Source: Aliiroseovarius pelagivivens
GTDB lineage: Bacteria; Pseudomonadota; Alphaproteobacteria; Rhodobacterales; Rhodobacteraceae
Length of the DNA stretch: 64,000 nt
Assembly: GCF_900302485.1 (NCBI RefSeq)
Contig: NZ_OMOI01000001.1
Location: 2,356,001 to 2,420,000, forward strand
Reading direction: 5' to 3'
Positions 9,494 to 18,075 of the stretch are shown here, piece by piece. Made by a program: the position numbers and the translations under genes. Below the pieces are notes generated by a model. It searched no databases, had not been told where the DNA came from, and saw nothing but the letters and a program-made list of their open reading frames with translations. Within the stretch, counting starts at the first letter, position 1. The number at the start of each line of letters is the position of its first letter.

Positions 9494-10252
9494 ATGCCCG
9501 AGGTTCTAGACCTCACTTTCTTTGCCTTTGCCATTCCAGCAGTGATCTTTGCCGGAATTTCCAAGGGTGGCTTCGGGTCTGGAGCCGCCTTTGCGGCAAC
9601 CCCATTGCTTGCGCTGATTCTGGAACCCGGGGCGGCCATTGGCCTGATGTTACCGCTTCTGATGCTGATGGATGTGACCGCACTGAAGCCCTATTGGCGC
9701 AAGTGGGACGCGCCCTCTGCCTGGGCATTGGTTCTAGGCGCAGTGCCCGGCGTCGCCATTGGGGCGGCGCTGTATTCGATTGCCAACCCGGATGTGTTTC
9801 GATTGTTGATCGGAGTGATCGCTGTGGGGTTTGTCGCATTCCAGCTGGCACGCGCGAACGGGTTGATCGCCCCGGCGGCACATCCCATGTCGCGCCAGTT
9901 GGGCGCGTTCTGGGGGATGATCGCAGGTTTCACTAGTTTCATCAGCCATGCGGGTGGGCCCCCGGCAGCGGTGTACCTTCTGTCCCGACGGCTGGACAAA
10001 ACCACGTTTCAGTCCACCACCGTGATCTGTTTCTGGGCGATCAATCTGATGAAGTTTTTCCCCTATTTCGCTTTAGGGATCTTCACCTGGCAAACGGCAA
10101 AGGCAGATCTTTTGCTGATCCCCTTTGCCGTGCTGGGCGTCTGGATCGGGGTACATCTGCACCACAAGATGTCCGAACGCCTGTTTTTTGGCTTCACCTA
10201 TCTGTTCCTGATCCTGACTGGAACCAAGCTGATCTGGGAAGGGTTAACCTAA
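9494..10252 (+). CDS. TSUP / TauE-SafE family membrane permease
   Basis: About 252 residues from the ATG at 9494, which has AAGGATG upstream; an in-frame extension to 9428 looks untranslated. Roughly eight hydrophobic segments and the repeated glycine-rich family pattern are visible (FAGISKGGFGSGAAF near the N-terminus; FTSFISHAGGPPAAVYLLSRRL in the second half). This family exports or imports sulfite, sulfoacetate and related organosulfur anions; the substrate here cannot be given. The gene is divergent from mdh and its stop overlaps that of the convergent gene at 10249-10572 by 4 bp. Confidence 0.88.
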   Translation: MPEVLDLTFFAFAIPAVIFAGISKGGFGSGAAFAATPLLALILEPGAAIGLMLPLLMLMDVTALKPYWRKWDAPSAWALVLGAVPGVAIGAALYSIANPDVFRLLIGVIAVGFVAFQLARANGLIAPAAHPMSRQLGAFWGMIAGFTSFISHAGGPPAAVYLLSRRLDKTTFQSTTVICFWAINLMKFFPYFALGIFTWQTAKADLLLIPFAVLGVWIGVHLHHKMSERLFFGFTYLFLILTGTKLIWEGLT

Positions 10253-10572
10253 ACCCGATCGCCCAGACGGGCTGGCGTCAATTCTTCATCCAAACGCTCA
10301 AATCCACGTCCAGCGGCAACCAGACAGGTCATACCATTCGCCATCGTCACCGTAATCGTCCAGCTTCCGGTTTCAGGCGATGCATAGACCTCGACCACCT
10401 GACGATCCGAGGCAAGCCCGATAGATTGTCGCGTTTCGCCATAGGATTCGGCTAGGCGCTGCACCACAGCGTCGCGTTCGGCGCAACGGGCCGTGCCCTG
10501 CGCCTGCAATTGTCCAGCTGACAGAAGGATCGCGCCGACACCAAGTCCAAGGGCCAGAATGTCCTGTTTCAT
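10249..10572 (-). CDS. Small secreted hypothetical protein
   Basis: 107 residues with a clear signal peptide: a hydrophobic core over residues 6-19 and a likely cleavage site after Ala-24 (LQAQG). The mature part is about 83 residues with two cysteines (ARCAERD and GMTCLVAAG) that could form a disulfide. The central segment (VVEVYASPETGSWTITVT) looks like a beta-hairpin. No catalytic motif is visible. It overlaps the TSUP gene tail to tail. Similar short periplasmic proteins are common in Rhodobacteraceae, without an assigned role. Confidence 0.7.
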   Translation of the reverse strand: MKQDILALGLGVGAILLSAGQLQAQGTARCAERDAVVQRLAESYGETRQSIGLASDRQVVEVYASPETGSWTITVTMANGMTCLVAAGRGFERLDEELTPARLGDRV

Positions 10573-10876
10573 GGATCTGTCCTTTCAATTGGGCCGCTCT
10601 GCCGGGCCAACCGGCGCACCGGCGGCATCAGGGCCGTGTTTTCTCTGGTGCCGATCTGCATCCCATTGCGTCAGTGGCCAACCGTGGGCCCTCCCGTCAT
10701 TCGGCATCTCAGTGAAAAGCCTGCGCATTGAGGCCAAAGAACTGGTTAACGCGCCGCGCAAACACCGGCGCAGCCATGAAGCAAGTGTAAATTTTCTGCA
10801 TCGCGGCAAAGTATGCCTTGCGAATTGGTGCGCAAATGTGATCCCTTGCGCAACAATATTGCGGAGACACAGAATC
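10573..10876. promoter_or_regulatory. Non-coding region upstream of mcl2, with TTGCG inverted repeats
   Basis: 304 bp without a supported gene. The left half is GC-rich with imperfect hairpins of GCCGG/CCGGC type. The right half, next to mcl2, is less GC-rich and holds TTGCG-N8-CGCAA (10818-10835) and the palindrome TTGCGCAA (10846-10853), 24-59 bp before the start codon. These are good operator candidates for mcl2 control. A reading frame that joins this region to mcl2 has no ribosome-binding site and is disregarded. Confidence 0.45.
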
Positions 10877-11725
10877 ATGACCACACGCCCCTATCGTTCC
10901 GTCCTCTACATCCCCGGCTCGAAAGAGCGTGCGCTGGAAAAGGCCCGCGGCCTTGCCGCTGACGCGATCATTTTCGACCTGGAAGATGCCGTTGCCCCCG
11001 ACGCCAAAGTCGAGGCACGCGCCATCCTGAAAGCCGAGCTTGACAAAGGCGGCTATGGCAACCGTGCCAAGATCGTCCGCATCAACGGGTTCGACACCGA
11101 ATGGGGCAAAGACGATGTTGCTGCCTTCGTGGGCGCAGATATTGACGCGATCCTGATGCCGAAAGTTGGCTCTGCCGCCCAATTGGACGAGCTGGCCGCG
11201 CTGATCCCCGACGTGGATCTGTGGGCGATGATGGAAACCCCCATCGGCACGCTGAACGCCGCCGAGATCGCTGCCCACCCCCGCCTGAAGGGCTTTGTCA
11301 TGGGCACCAATGATCTGGCGAAAGAGCTGAACACCCGCTTCCGCGCCGATCGCCTGCCGATGATGGGCGGCCTGCATATGTGCCTGATCGCCGCCAAGGC
11401 CCACGGGGTCGTGATCGTTGACGGCGTCTATAACGCGTTCAAAGACGACGAAGGTCTGAAAGCCGAATGCGATCAAGGCCGAGACATGGGTATGGACGGC
11501 AAAACGCTGATCCACCCCGCCCAGCTTGACATCGCAAACGCCGCCTTCGCCCCCTCTGAGGCCGAGATCGATCTGGCCAAACGTCAGATCGCTGCGTTCG
11601 AGGAAGCCGAAGCTTCCGGTCAGGGCGTCGCAGTTGTAGATGGTAAGATCGTCGAAAACCTGCATGTTGAGACGGCAAAATCCATTCTCGCCAAAGCCGA
11701 CGCCATCGCCGCGATGGAGGGCTGA
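10877..11725 (+). CDS. mcl2: (3S)-malyl-CoA thioesterase
   Basis: A 282-residue member of the CitE/malyl-CoA lyase superfamily. The start PYRSVLYIPGSKERALEKA and the DLEDAVAPDAK, MMETPIGTLNAAEI and GTNDLAKEL motifs follow the Mcl2 protein of Rhodobacter sphaeroides closely, whereas the lyase Mcl1 has a different N-terminus (LFGPGSRP type). Mcl2 hydrolyses (3S)-malyl-CoA to malate and CoA in the ethylmalonyl-CoA pathway. Conserved Glu and Asp in DLED and MMET would bind Mg. The ATG at 10877 is preceded by GGAGACACAGAATC. It is followed by an NnrU-like gene after 23 bp and by mch, consistent with one operon. A citramalyl-CoA or citrate lyase beta-like role is the alternative. Confidence 0.85.
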   Translation: MTTRPYRSVLYIPGSKERALEKARGLAADAIIFDLEDAVAPDAKVEARAILKAELDKGGYGNRAKIVRINGFDTEWGKDDVAAFVGADIDAILMPKVGSAAQLDELAALIPDVDLWAMMETPIGTLNAAEIAAHPRLKGFVMGTNDLAKELNTRFRADRLPMMGGLHMCLIAAKAHGVVIVDGVYNAFKDDEGLKAECDQGRDMGMDGKTLIHPAQLDIANAAFAPSEAEIDLAKRQIAAFEEAEASGQGVAVVDGKIVENLHVETAKSILAKADAIAAMEG

Positions 11726-11748
11726 GGCCCATTTAAAGGAACCTCGCC

Positions 11749-12297
11749 ATGACGTTGCTCATCGCCGGTCTAGCCCTGTGGTATGTCGGACATTTCTGGA
11801 AACGCGCCCTTCCCCGCGCCCATGAAACTATGGGCTCGCGGGCCAAGGGGGTCTCGGCACTTCTAATCCTGATCGGCATCGTGTTCATGGTGATCGGATA
11901 TCGCGTGATGGAAAGCCATGACCTTCTCGACTATCCGCCGGCGTTGCGACACGTGAACAACCTGATGGTGCTGTTCGCGCTCTATTTCACCAGCCCCGGC
12001 CCATCAAAAGGCGCGCTCTTTTACAAGATGCGCCACCCGATGCTGACCGGCTTCATCATCTGGGCCGTGGCGCACATCGTCGTGAACCCGGATCTTGCTT
12101 CGATGATCCTGTTCGGGGCTCTGTCAATCTGGGCCGTACTGGAAATCATTGTGATCAACCGCGCGGAACCCGACTGGCAACCGAACCCGAAAGGCACCAT
12201 CGCCAAGGACGCGATGTTCTTTGTGGCCTCGATCGTTCTGTTGGCGATCATCGGATATATCCACGGGCTGATCGGCCCGACCCCGTTCGGCGGGTAA
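11749..12297 (+). CDS. NnrU-like integral membrane protein
   Basis: A 182-residue protein with about five hydrophobic segments. The features of the NnrU family are present: an early GHFWKR, then MRHPMLTGFIIWAVAHIVVNPD, shared with isoprenylcysteine methyltransferase-like membrane proteins. NnrU was named from denitrification loci and has no proven biochemical role. Here it is placed between mcl2 and mch with short gaps (23 and 78 bp), so it is probably co-transcribed with the ethylmalonyl-CoA-pathway genes. The start ATG has AAAGGAACC upstream. Confidence 0.82.
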   Translation: MTLLIAGLALWYVGHFWKRALPRAHETMGSRAKGVSALLILIGIVFMVIGYRVMESHDLLDYPPALRHVNNLMVLFALYFTSPGPSKGALFYKMRHPMLTGFIIWAVAHIVVNPDLASMILFGALSIWAVLEIIVINRAEPDWQPNPKGTIAKDAMFFVASIVLLAIIGYIHGLIGPTPFGG

Positions 12298-12375
12298 CCC
12301 ATTTGCCCGCACGAACGGGCCTACAGACCACCGGCGGGCCAGCTCTGCGCCCGCCCCGACATTTGGAGAGCTTTG

Positions 12376-13410
12376 ATGGCCAAAACCAATCCCGGACGCT
12401 TCTTTGAAGACTACAAATTGGGCGACGTGATCGACCATGCCGTGCCACGCACCGTGGCCGAGGGCGAACGCGCGCTCTATCACGCGCTCTATCCTGCCCG
12501 CCATGCGCTCTATTCCTCGGACGAATTTGCCGGGGCCTGCGGTCTGGAAGGCTCGCCCATTGACGATCTGATCGCCTTCCACGTTGTGTTTGGCAAGACC
12601 GTGCCGGACATCTCGCTGAACGCGGTGGCCAACCTTGGCTATGCCGAGGGACGCTGGCTGAAGCCGGTCTATCCCGGCGACACGTTGCGCTCGCAATCCG
12701 AGGTGATCGGGCTGAAACAGAACTCGAACGGGAAATCGGGCGTGGTCTGGGTGCGCACGCGCGGGTTCAACCAGATGGACGAGCCGGTGATGGAATATGT
12801 CCGCTGGGTGATGGTGCGCAAAGGCGATCTGGACGCCCCCGCGCCCGAAACCGTGATCCCCGAGCTGAAAGGCGTGCTGGAGGTGGGCGACCTGTCGATC
12901 CCCGAAGGTCTGTCGTTCGAGGAGTACGACTTCACGCTGGCCGGCGAACCGCATCGCTGGGGTGACTATGAGGTGGGCGAGAAAATCGACCACGTCGATG
13001 GCGTCACGGTCGAAGAAGCCGAACACATGTTGGCCACCCGCCTGTGGCAGAACACCGCGAAAGTGCATTTCGACGCCACTTTCCGCCCGGACGGACAGCG
13101 CCTGATCTATGGTGGTCACGTGATCTCGATGGCGCGCGCGTTGTCGTTCAACGGGCTGGCCAACGCCCAGATGATCGTTGGTCTGAACGGCGGGGCGCAC
13201 GCAAACCCCTGCTTCTCAGGCGACACAATCCGTGCGTGGTCCGAAGTTCTGGACAAGGCCGACACCGATGCCCCGGGCGTTGGCGCAGTGCGTCTGCGTC
13301 TGGTTGCGGTCAAGCATGGTGCGCCTGAATTCGCGCTGAAGGGCGAAGACGGAAAGTACCTGCCCGAGGTCATGCTGGATCTCGACTATTGGGTGCTGAT
13401 GCCTAAATAA
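12376..13410 (+). CDS. mch: Mesaconyl-CoA hydratase (double-hotdog, MaoC-like)
   Basis: A 344-residue protein made of two hotdog-fold halves, matching mesaconyl-CoA hydratase (beta-methylmalyl-CoA dehydratase), which interconverts erythro-beta-methylmalyl-CoA and mesaconyl-CoA in the ethylmalonyl-CoA pathway. The first half opens GRFFEDYKLGDVIDHAVPRTV with ALYPARHALYSSDEFA; the second has GDYEVGEKIDHVDGVTVEEAEHM and LIYGGHVISMARAL, where the hotdog active site falls. The ATG at 12376 is chosen over an adjacent TTG because GGAGAG sits at the right distance. With mcl2 upstream the function is well supported. Confidence 0.9.
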   Translation: MAKTNPGRFFEDYKLGDVIDHAVPRTVAEGERALYHALYPARHALYSSDEFAGACGLEGSPIDDLIAFHVVFGKTVPDISLNAVANLGYAEGRWLKPVYPGDTLRSQSEVIGLKQNSNGKSGVVWVRTRGFNQMDEPVMEYVRWVMVRKGDLDAPAPETVIPELKGVLEVGDLSIPEGLSFEEYDFTLAGEPHRWGDYEVGEKIDHVDGVTVEEAEHMLATRLWQNTAKVHFDATFRPDGQRLIYGGHVISMARALSFNGLANAQMIVGLNGGAHANPCFSGDTIRAWSEVLDKADTDAPGVGAVRLRLVAVKHGAPEFALKGEDGKYLPEVMLDLDYWVLMPK

Positions 13411-13585
13411 ACCTTCTGCAGACGGCGGGGATACAACAAGACCTTCCCGCCTCTGCAACATTGCAAAGCGTTCAGCATCACCGTTAAGATTTGACCGCTT
13501 TGCACAGAGCGCACTTGATGCTGGGGCTTCAGATGTTACGCTCTGACATCGCGTTCAAGTCAGAATCTTACCCGAGCTGATTATT

Positions 13586-13606
13586 TCCCGACTATAAAAG
13601 TCGGGA
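13586..13606. repeat. Perfect 8-bp hairpin upstream of sdhC
   Basis: TCCCGACT, five-base loop ATAAA, then AGTCGGGA. No T-run follows (TACAATTG instead), so it is more like an operator or RNA hairpin than a terminator. TTCCCGACT recurs close to sdhC at 13687-13695. Confidence 0.55.
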
Positions 13607-13624
13607 TACAATTGCATACCGATC

Positions 13625-13655
13625 TGTGATCACATACCCGAAAACTGTGATCACA
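13625..13655. promoter_or_regulatory. Candidate operator of sdhCDAB: paired TGTGATCACA palindromes
   Basis: Two exact TGTGATCACA palindromes (13625-13634 and 13646-13655), 21 bp apart and 123-153 bp upstream of the sdhC ATG. The element copies that found before sucC in sequence, spacing and distance from the start codon, so one regulator probably controls both TCA operons. Confidence 0.7.
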
Positions 13656-13777
13656 AGCCCTCAAAAACACCCCCGTTAGCGCAAAATTCCCGACTTACCG
13701 GTCGCTTCTTGCGTGACTCTGTGCCGCAAAAGGCGCTATTCCTGTCGCAAAGTCGAAACAGACAGAAGGAGGCCGCC

Positions 13778-14161
13778 ATGGCCGACGTGAACAGAGGCAA
13801 CCGCCCTCTTTCTCCGCATCTGCAAGTTTACCGCCCGCAGCTGACCTCCATCACCTCGATCTTCGCCCGGATCACCGGGGTAGCCCTGCTGGGTGCTGCG
13901 ATCTTGGTCGCATGGTGGTTCTTTGCCGCAGCGCTGGGTGCAGATTACTACAACTTTGTGAACGGTTTGATGACCTCGTTCGTCGGGGACGTAATCATGT
14001 TCCTTGCGCTCTGGGCGCTCTGCTATCACGCACTCTCCGGCCTTCGGCACATGATCTGGGACATTGGTCTTGGTCTGGAAGTCGAAACCGCAGAGAAAAT
14101 GGGCATCGGCGTCATCGTCGGGTCCGTCGTTCTGGCGATCCTTGTCGCCCTGATCGTGTAA
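13778..14161 (+). CDS. sdhC: Succinate dehydrogenase cytochrome b556 subunit
   Basis: A 127-residue membrane anchor with three hydrophobic segments. It shows the family signatures RPLSPHLQVYRPQLTSITSI at the N-terminus and CYHALSGLRHMIWD near residues 83-97, where the histidine is the expected haem b ligand. The ATG at 13778 has a strong AAGGAGG site, preferred to an upstream in-frame start at 13709. It is the first gene of sdhCDAB, with sdhD starting 10 bp after its stop. Confidence 0.96.
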   Translation: MADVNRGNRPLSPHLQVYRPQLTSITSIFARITGVALLGAAILVAWWFFAAALGADYYNFVNGLMTSFVGDVIMFLALWALCYHALSGLRHMIWDIGLGLEVETAEKMGIGVIVGSVVLAILVALIV

Positions 14162-14171
14162 GGAGCCCGTT

Positions 14172-14543
14172 ATGCATTATATGACCGACCGCAAACGCGC
14201 CGTGGGCAAAGGCTCTTCGGGTTCTGGCACGGAACACTTCTGGGGACAGGCTATCTCGGCCGTTGGTCTTCTGATCCTGATGCCGCTGTTCGCTCTGACA
14301 TTTGGCTGCGCCCTTGGCCTGCCCTATGAAGAAGCAATCGCCTATTACCAGCGCCCCTTCCCCGCGATCATTGCCGCAATGACCTTCGTGACCGCCATGG
14401 TTCACTTCCGTCATGGCATTCAGGTCGTGATCGAGGATTACTCGCGCGGCGTTACCAAGAAGGTTTTGGTAATCGCTTGCACCGCGCTGGCCTACACAGT
14501 TCTGGCATTTGGCCTTTATGGCCTTGGCCGCATCGCCTTTTAA
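14172..14543 (+). CDS. sdhD: Succinate dehydrogenase membrane anchor subunit
   Basis: A 123-residue second membrane anchor with three hydrophobic segments. The motif HFRHGIQVVIEDYSRG near residues 78-93 is typical of SdhD and lies beside the quinone and haem site. The start (RKRAVGKGSSGSGTEHFW) matches the short polar N-terminal tail of alphaproteobacterial SdhD. It lies 10 bp after sdhC and 18 bp before sdhA. Confidence 0.95.
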   Translation: MHYMTDRKRAVGKGSSGSGTEHFWGQAISAVGLLILMPLFALTFGCALGLPYEEAIAYYQRPFPAIIAAMTFVTAMVHFRHGIQVVIEDYSRGVTKKVLVIACTALAYTVLAFGLYGLGRIAF

Positions 14544-14561
14544 GACCGGAGAGCAACCAAA

Positions 14562-16367
14562 ATGGCAGCTTACGAATACGAAACACACGAATATGACGTG
14601 GTCGTGGTCGGCGCCGGTGGCGCTGGTCTGCGGGCCACGCTTGGCATGGCCGAACAGGGTCTGCGCACCGCTTGTGTGACCAAAGTTTTCCCGACCCGCT
14701 CGCACACTGTTGCGGCACAGGGCGGCATCGCCGCGTCCCTGTCCAACATGGGCCCGGACAACTGGCAGTGGCACATGTACGATACCGTCAAGGGCTCGGA
14801 CTGGCTGGGCGACACGGATGCGATGGAATACCTGGCCCGCGAGGCACCCAAAGCGGTGTACGAGCTGGAGCATTACGGCGTTCCCTTCTCGCGTACCGAA
14901 GAAGGTAAGATCTATCAGCGCCCGTTCGGCGGCCACACCACCGAATTCGGTGAAGGCCCCGCGGTACAGCGTACCTGCGCCGCCGCTGACCGTACCGGTC
15001 ACGCGATCCTGCACACGCTTTACGGCCAGTCGCTGAAGAACAACGCTGAATTCTACGTTGAATACTTCGCCATCGATCTGATCATGTCGGAAGACGGTGA
15101 GTGTCAGGGTGTTGTCTGCTGGAAACTCGACGATGGCACCATGCACGTCTTCAACGCGAAGATGGTTGTGCTGGCCACGGGCGGCTATGGCCGCGCGTAT
15201 TTCTCGGCCACCTCGGCCCACACCTGCACCGGCGACGGTGGTGGCATGGTGGCCCGTGCGGGTCTTGCCCTGCAGGATATGGAGTTCGTTCAGTTCCACC
15301 CGACCGGCATCTACGGTTCGGGCTGCCTGATCACCGAAGGTGCTCGTGGCGAAGGTGGCTATCTGGTCAACTCGGAAGGTGAGCGCTTCATGGAGCGTTA
15401 TGCGCCCCAGTATAAAGACCTTGCCCCGCGCGACTATGTTTCCCGCTCGATGACGATGGAAATTCGCGAAGGCCGCGGTGTTGGCGCAGAAGGGGATCAC
15501 ATCTTCCTGCACCTTGACCACCTGCCTGCCGAGGCTCTGGCCGAACGCCTGCCCGGCATTTCGGAAAGCGCCAAAATTTTCGCCGGCGTTGATGTGAACA
15601 AAGAGCCGATCCCGGTTCTGCCGACCGTTCACTACAACATGGGTGGCATCCCGACCAACTATTGGGGCGAAGTGCTGAACCCGACCAAAGATGATCCGAC
15701 TGGCGTCGTGCCTGGCCTGATGGCCGTGGGGGAAGCTGGTTGTGCGTCGGTACACGGTGCAAACCGCCTTGGCTCGAACTCGCTGATTGACCTTGTGGTC
15801 TTCGGCCGTGCCGCCGCGATCCGCGCTGGCAAGGTTGTAGACGCAGACAGCGCCAACCCGGTTCTGAACCAAGCATCGGTTGATGCAGCCTTTGATCGCT
15901 TCGACGGTCTGCGCAACGCAAGTGGCGCGGTCCCGACCGCCGATCTGCGTCTGGAAATGCAGAAAACGATGCAGGCTGACGCCGCCGTGTTCCGTACCGC
16001 CAAGACCATGAAAGAAGGCGTCGAGAAGATGACCGCCGTGGCCGCCAAGATGGACGACCTGGCAGTGACCGATCGCTCGCTGATCTGGAACTCGGACCTG
16101 ATGGAAACGCTGGAACTGGCGAACCTGATGCCGAACGCTCTGGCGACAATCCACGGCGCAGAAGCCCGCGAAGAAAGCCGCGGCGCCCACGCGCACGAGG
16201 ACTTCCCAGAACGCGACGACAAGAAGTGGCGTGTCCACACTGTCAGCCGCGTTGAAGGCAATAAGGTTGATCTTAGCTATCGCCCGGTTGTCACCGAACC
16301 GCTGTCCACCGAGGCAGAAGGCGGCATCAACCTCAAGAAAATCGCGCCCAAAGCGCGGACGTTCTAA
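14562..16367 (+). CDS. sdhA: Succinate dehydrogenase flavoprotein subunit
   Basis: A 601-residue flavoprotein of complex II that oxidises succinate to fumarate. The FAD-binding Rossmann motif [12 protein letters not shown] is at residues 11-22. The histidine that binds FAD covalently is in [11 protein letters not shown] near residue 48. The substrate region HPTGIYGSG near residue 247 and the segment [10 protein letters not shown] near residue 400 fit the family. The C-terminal helical domain contains the usual [16 protein letters not shown]. The gene is complete and sits 12 bp before sdhB. Confidence 0.98.
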   Translation: MAAYEYETHEYDVVVVGAGGAGLRATLGMAEQGLRTACVTKVFPTRSHTVAAQGGIAASLSNMGPDNWQWHMYDTVKGSDWLGDTDAMEYLAREAPKAVYELEHYGVPFSRTEEGKIYQRPFGGHTTEFGEGPAVQRTCAAADRTGHAILHTLYGQSLKNNAEFYVEYFAIDLIMSEDGECQGVVCWKLDDGTMHVFNAKMVVLATGGYGRAYFSATSAHTCTGDGGGMVARAGLALQDMEFVQFHPTGIYGSGCLITEGARGEGGYLVNSEGERFMERYAPQYKDLAPRDYVSRSMTMEIREGRGVGAEGDHIFLHLDHLPAEALAERLPGISESAKIFAGVDVNKEPIPVLPTVHYNMGGIPTNYWGEVLNPTKDDPTGVVPGLMAVGEAGCASVHGANRLGSNSLIDLVVFGRAAAIRAGKVVDADSANPVLNQASVDAAFDRFDGLRNASGAVPTADLRLEMQKTMQADAAVFRTAKTMKEGVEKMTAVAAKMDDLAVTDRSLIWNSDLMETLELANLMPNALATIHGAEAREESRGAHAHEDFPERDDKKWRVHTVSRVEGNKVDLSYRPVVTEPLSTEAEGGINLKKIAPKARTF

Positions 16368-16379
16368 GGAGACGAGAAG

Positions 16380-17159
16380 ATGGTACAATTCAAGCTCCCT
16401 AAGAACTCGACCGTTCGCGTCGGCAAGACATGGCCCAAGCCCGAGGGCGCCAGCAATGTCCGCAAGTTCCAGATCTATCGCTGGAACCCGGATGATGGCG
16501 AAAACCCCCGTGTGGACACCTATTTCCTGGACATGGACAAGTGCGGCCCGATGGTTCTGGACGCGCTGATCAAGATCAAGAACGAGATTGATCCGACGCT
16601 GACCTTCCGCCGCTCGTGCCGTGAAGGCATCTGTGGATCGTGCGCGATGAACATCGACGGGATCAACACGCTGGCCTGTATCTATGGCATGGACGAGATC
16701 AAGGGCGACGTGAAGATCTATCCGCTGCCGCACATGCCGGTGGTGAAAGACCTGATCCCGGACCTGACGCATTTCTATGCGCAGCACGCCTCGATCATGC
16801 CGTGGCTGGAAACCAAGACCAACCGCCCCGCGAAAGAGTGGAAGCAGTCTATTGAGGACCGCAAGAAGCTTGATGGTCTGTATGAATGCGTTATGTGCGC
16901 CAGCTGCTCGACCTCGTGCCCGAGCTATTGGTGGAACGGCGATCGGTATCTTGGACCGGCCGCGCTGCTGCACGCTTATCGCTGGATCATTGATTCACGC
17001 GACGAAGCCACGGGTGAGCGTCTGGACCAGCTGGAAGACCCCTTCAAGCTGTATCGCTGCCACACGATCATGAACTGCTCGAAGACTTGCCCGAAAGGCC
17101 TGAACCCGGCCAAGGCAATCGCGTCGATCAAGAAAATGATGGTCGAGCGCCAGCTTTAA
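16380..17159 (+). CDS. sdhB: Succinate dehydrogenase iron-sulfur subunit
   Basis: A 259-residue iron-sulfur protein that carries electrons from SdhA to quinone. All three cluster-binding regions are present: the [2Fe-2S] motif CREGICGSC near residues 80-88 with its fourth cysteine downstream, the [4Fe-4S] motif [12 protein letters not shown] near residues 170-181, and the [3Fe-4S]/[4Fe-4S] cysteines in [14 protein letters not shown] near residues 227-240. It is the last gene of the operon and is followed by a strong terminator. Confidence 0.98.
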   Translation: MVQFKLPKNSTVRVGKTWPKPEGASNVRKFQIYRWNPDDGENPRVDTYFLDMDKCGPMVLDALIKIKNEIDPTLTFRRSCREGICGSCAMNIDGINTLACIYGMDEIKGDVKIYPLPHMPVVKDLIPDLTHFYAQHASIMPWLETKTNRPAKEWKQSIEDRKKLDGLYECVMCASCSTSCPSYWWNGDRYLGPAALLHAYRWIIDSRDEATGERLDQLEDPFKLYRCHTIMNCSKTCPKGLNPAKAIASIKKMMVERQL

Positions 17160-17177
17160 TCAGCGCAGACAATTTAC

Positions 17178-17206
17178 AAAAGGGCGGCCTTCAGGCCGCC
17201 CTTTTT
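17178..17206 (+). terminator. Rho-independent terminator of sdhCDAB
   Basis: Perfect 10-bp stem AGGGCGGCCT / AGGCCGCCCT with a 2-base centre (so in practice a shorter stem and 4-base loop), preceded by A and followed by TTTTT, 19 bp after the sdhB stop. It may also serve the convergent panBC operon. Confidence 0.9.
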
Positions 17207-17238
17207 GCTTGTCGCTACCTGTCTAAGGTCGACGCGTC

Positions 17239-18075
17239 TTAGACCGCGATATTGTCGATCAACCGCACATCCCCCAGCATCGCCGCGGCCAGAAGGCGCG
17301 TAGGACGGGAGAGGTCTTTGACAGGCTGCAAGGTCTCGGCGTCGCGCAGCTCGAGATATTCGACCGTGTTATAACCCGCCCGTTCAATCTGCGCCTTGGC
17401 GCTGTCCAGAACTACACGCGGCTCGGCACCCCGGCGAATGGCGTCCGCCGCGCGGTCCATCTCGGCTTTCAATGCGGGCGCAATGGCGCGCTCTTCCTTG
17501 GTCAGGCGCACGTTGCGCGACGACATGGCTAGCCCGTCATCTTCGCGCACTGTGGGGCAGCCGATCACCTCGGTCTCGATGTCCAGATCCTCGGACAGAC
17601 GACGCACCAAAAGCATCTGCTGATAGTCCTTCTGACCAAAGCAGGCCACATCCGCGCGCGATTGCAGGAACAGCTTGGACACCACGGTTGCCACGCCATC
17701 GAAATGACCCGGGCGATGTGCGCCCTCAAGGTCTTCGGTCAGACCCGTCACGCGCACATTGGTGGCAAACCCATCAGGATAGATTTGATCCGGCGTAGGC
17801 ACATAGATCGCATCAATCCCGTAAGGCGCCAGCTTTTCAGCGTCGTCCTCTTCCGTGCGGGGATACTTGTCCAGATCTTCCGGGTTGTTGAACTGTTTGG
17901 GGTTCACGAAGATCGTGACGATCACGCGATCTGCATGTTTCTTCGCCTCGTCCACCAAGGACAGATGGCCGGCATGAAGCGCGCCCATGGTCGGCACGAC
18001 AGCCACCCGTTCGCCTTTAAAAATCCAGCTGCGGCGCAACGTGCGCAGATCGTCCTTGGAACGAATGATCTTCAT
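17239..18075 (-). CDS. panC: Pantothenate synthetase (pantoate-beta-alanine ligase)
   Basis: A 278-residue enzyme that joins pantoate and beta-alanine using ATP in coenzyme A synthesis. Motifs include [15 protein letters not shown] (residues 27-41, the HxGH nucleotide-binding signature), [15 protein letters not shown], and MSSRNVRL, the counterpart of the KMSKS loop. It overlaps the end of panB by 4 bp (ATGA), so the two are translationally coupled. Length is typical. Confidence 0.97.
   Translation of the reverse strand: MKIIRSKDDLRTLRRSWIFKGERVAVVPTMGALHAGHLSLVDEAKKHADRVIVTIFVNPKQFNNPEDLDKYPRTEEDDAEKLAPYGIDAIYVPTPDQIYPDGFATNVRVTGLTEDLEGAHRPGHFDGVATVVSKLFLQSRADVACFGQKDYQQMLLVRRLSEDLDIETEVIGCPTVREDDGLAMSSRNVRLTKEERAIAPALKAEMDRAADAIRRGAEPRVVLDSAKAQIERAGYNTVEYLELRDAETLQPVKDLSRPTRLLAAAMLGDVRLIDNIAV

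Larger units (their letters stand above)
13411..13777. promoter_or_regulatory. Upstream regulatory region of sdhCDAB
   Basis: 367 bp between mch and sdhC, with no gene. It holds a perfect hairpin (13586-13606), a pair of TGTGATCACA sites (13625-13655) and, near 13687, a second copy of the TTCCCGACT sequence found in the hairpin arm. The promoter of the sdh operon should be here, but no unambiguous -35/-10 pair could be fixed by eye. No clear terminator for mch was seen. Confidence 0.6.

Noticed and set aside
14112..16973. 953-codon open frame on the minus strand across sdhA
   Set aside because: It is antisense to sdhD/sdhA/sdhB, whose products have all catalytic motifs. The frame is a by-product of the codon bias of a GC-rich genome; its translation shows no domain.
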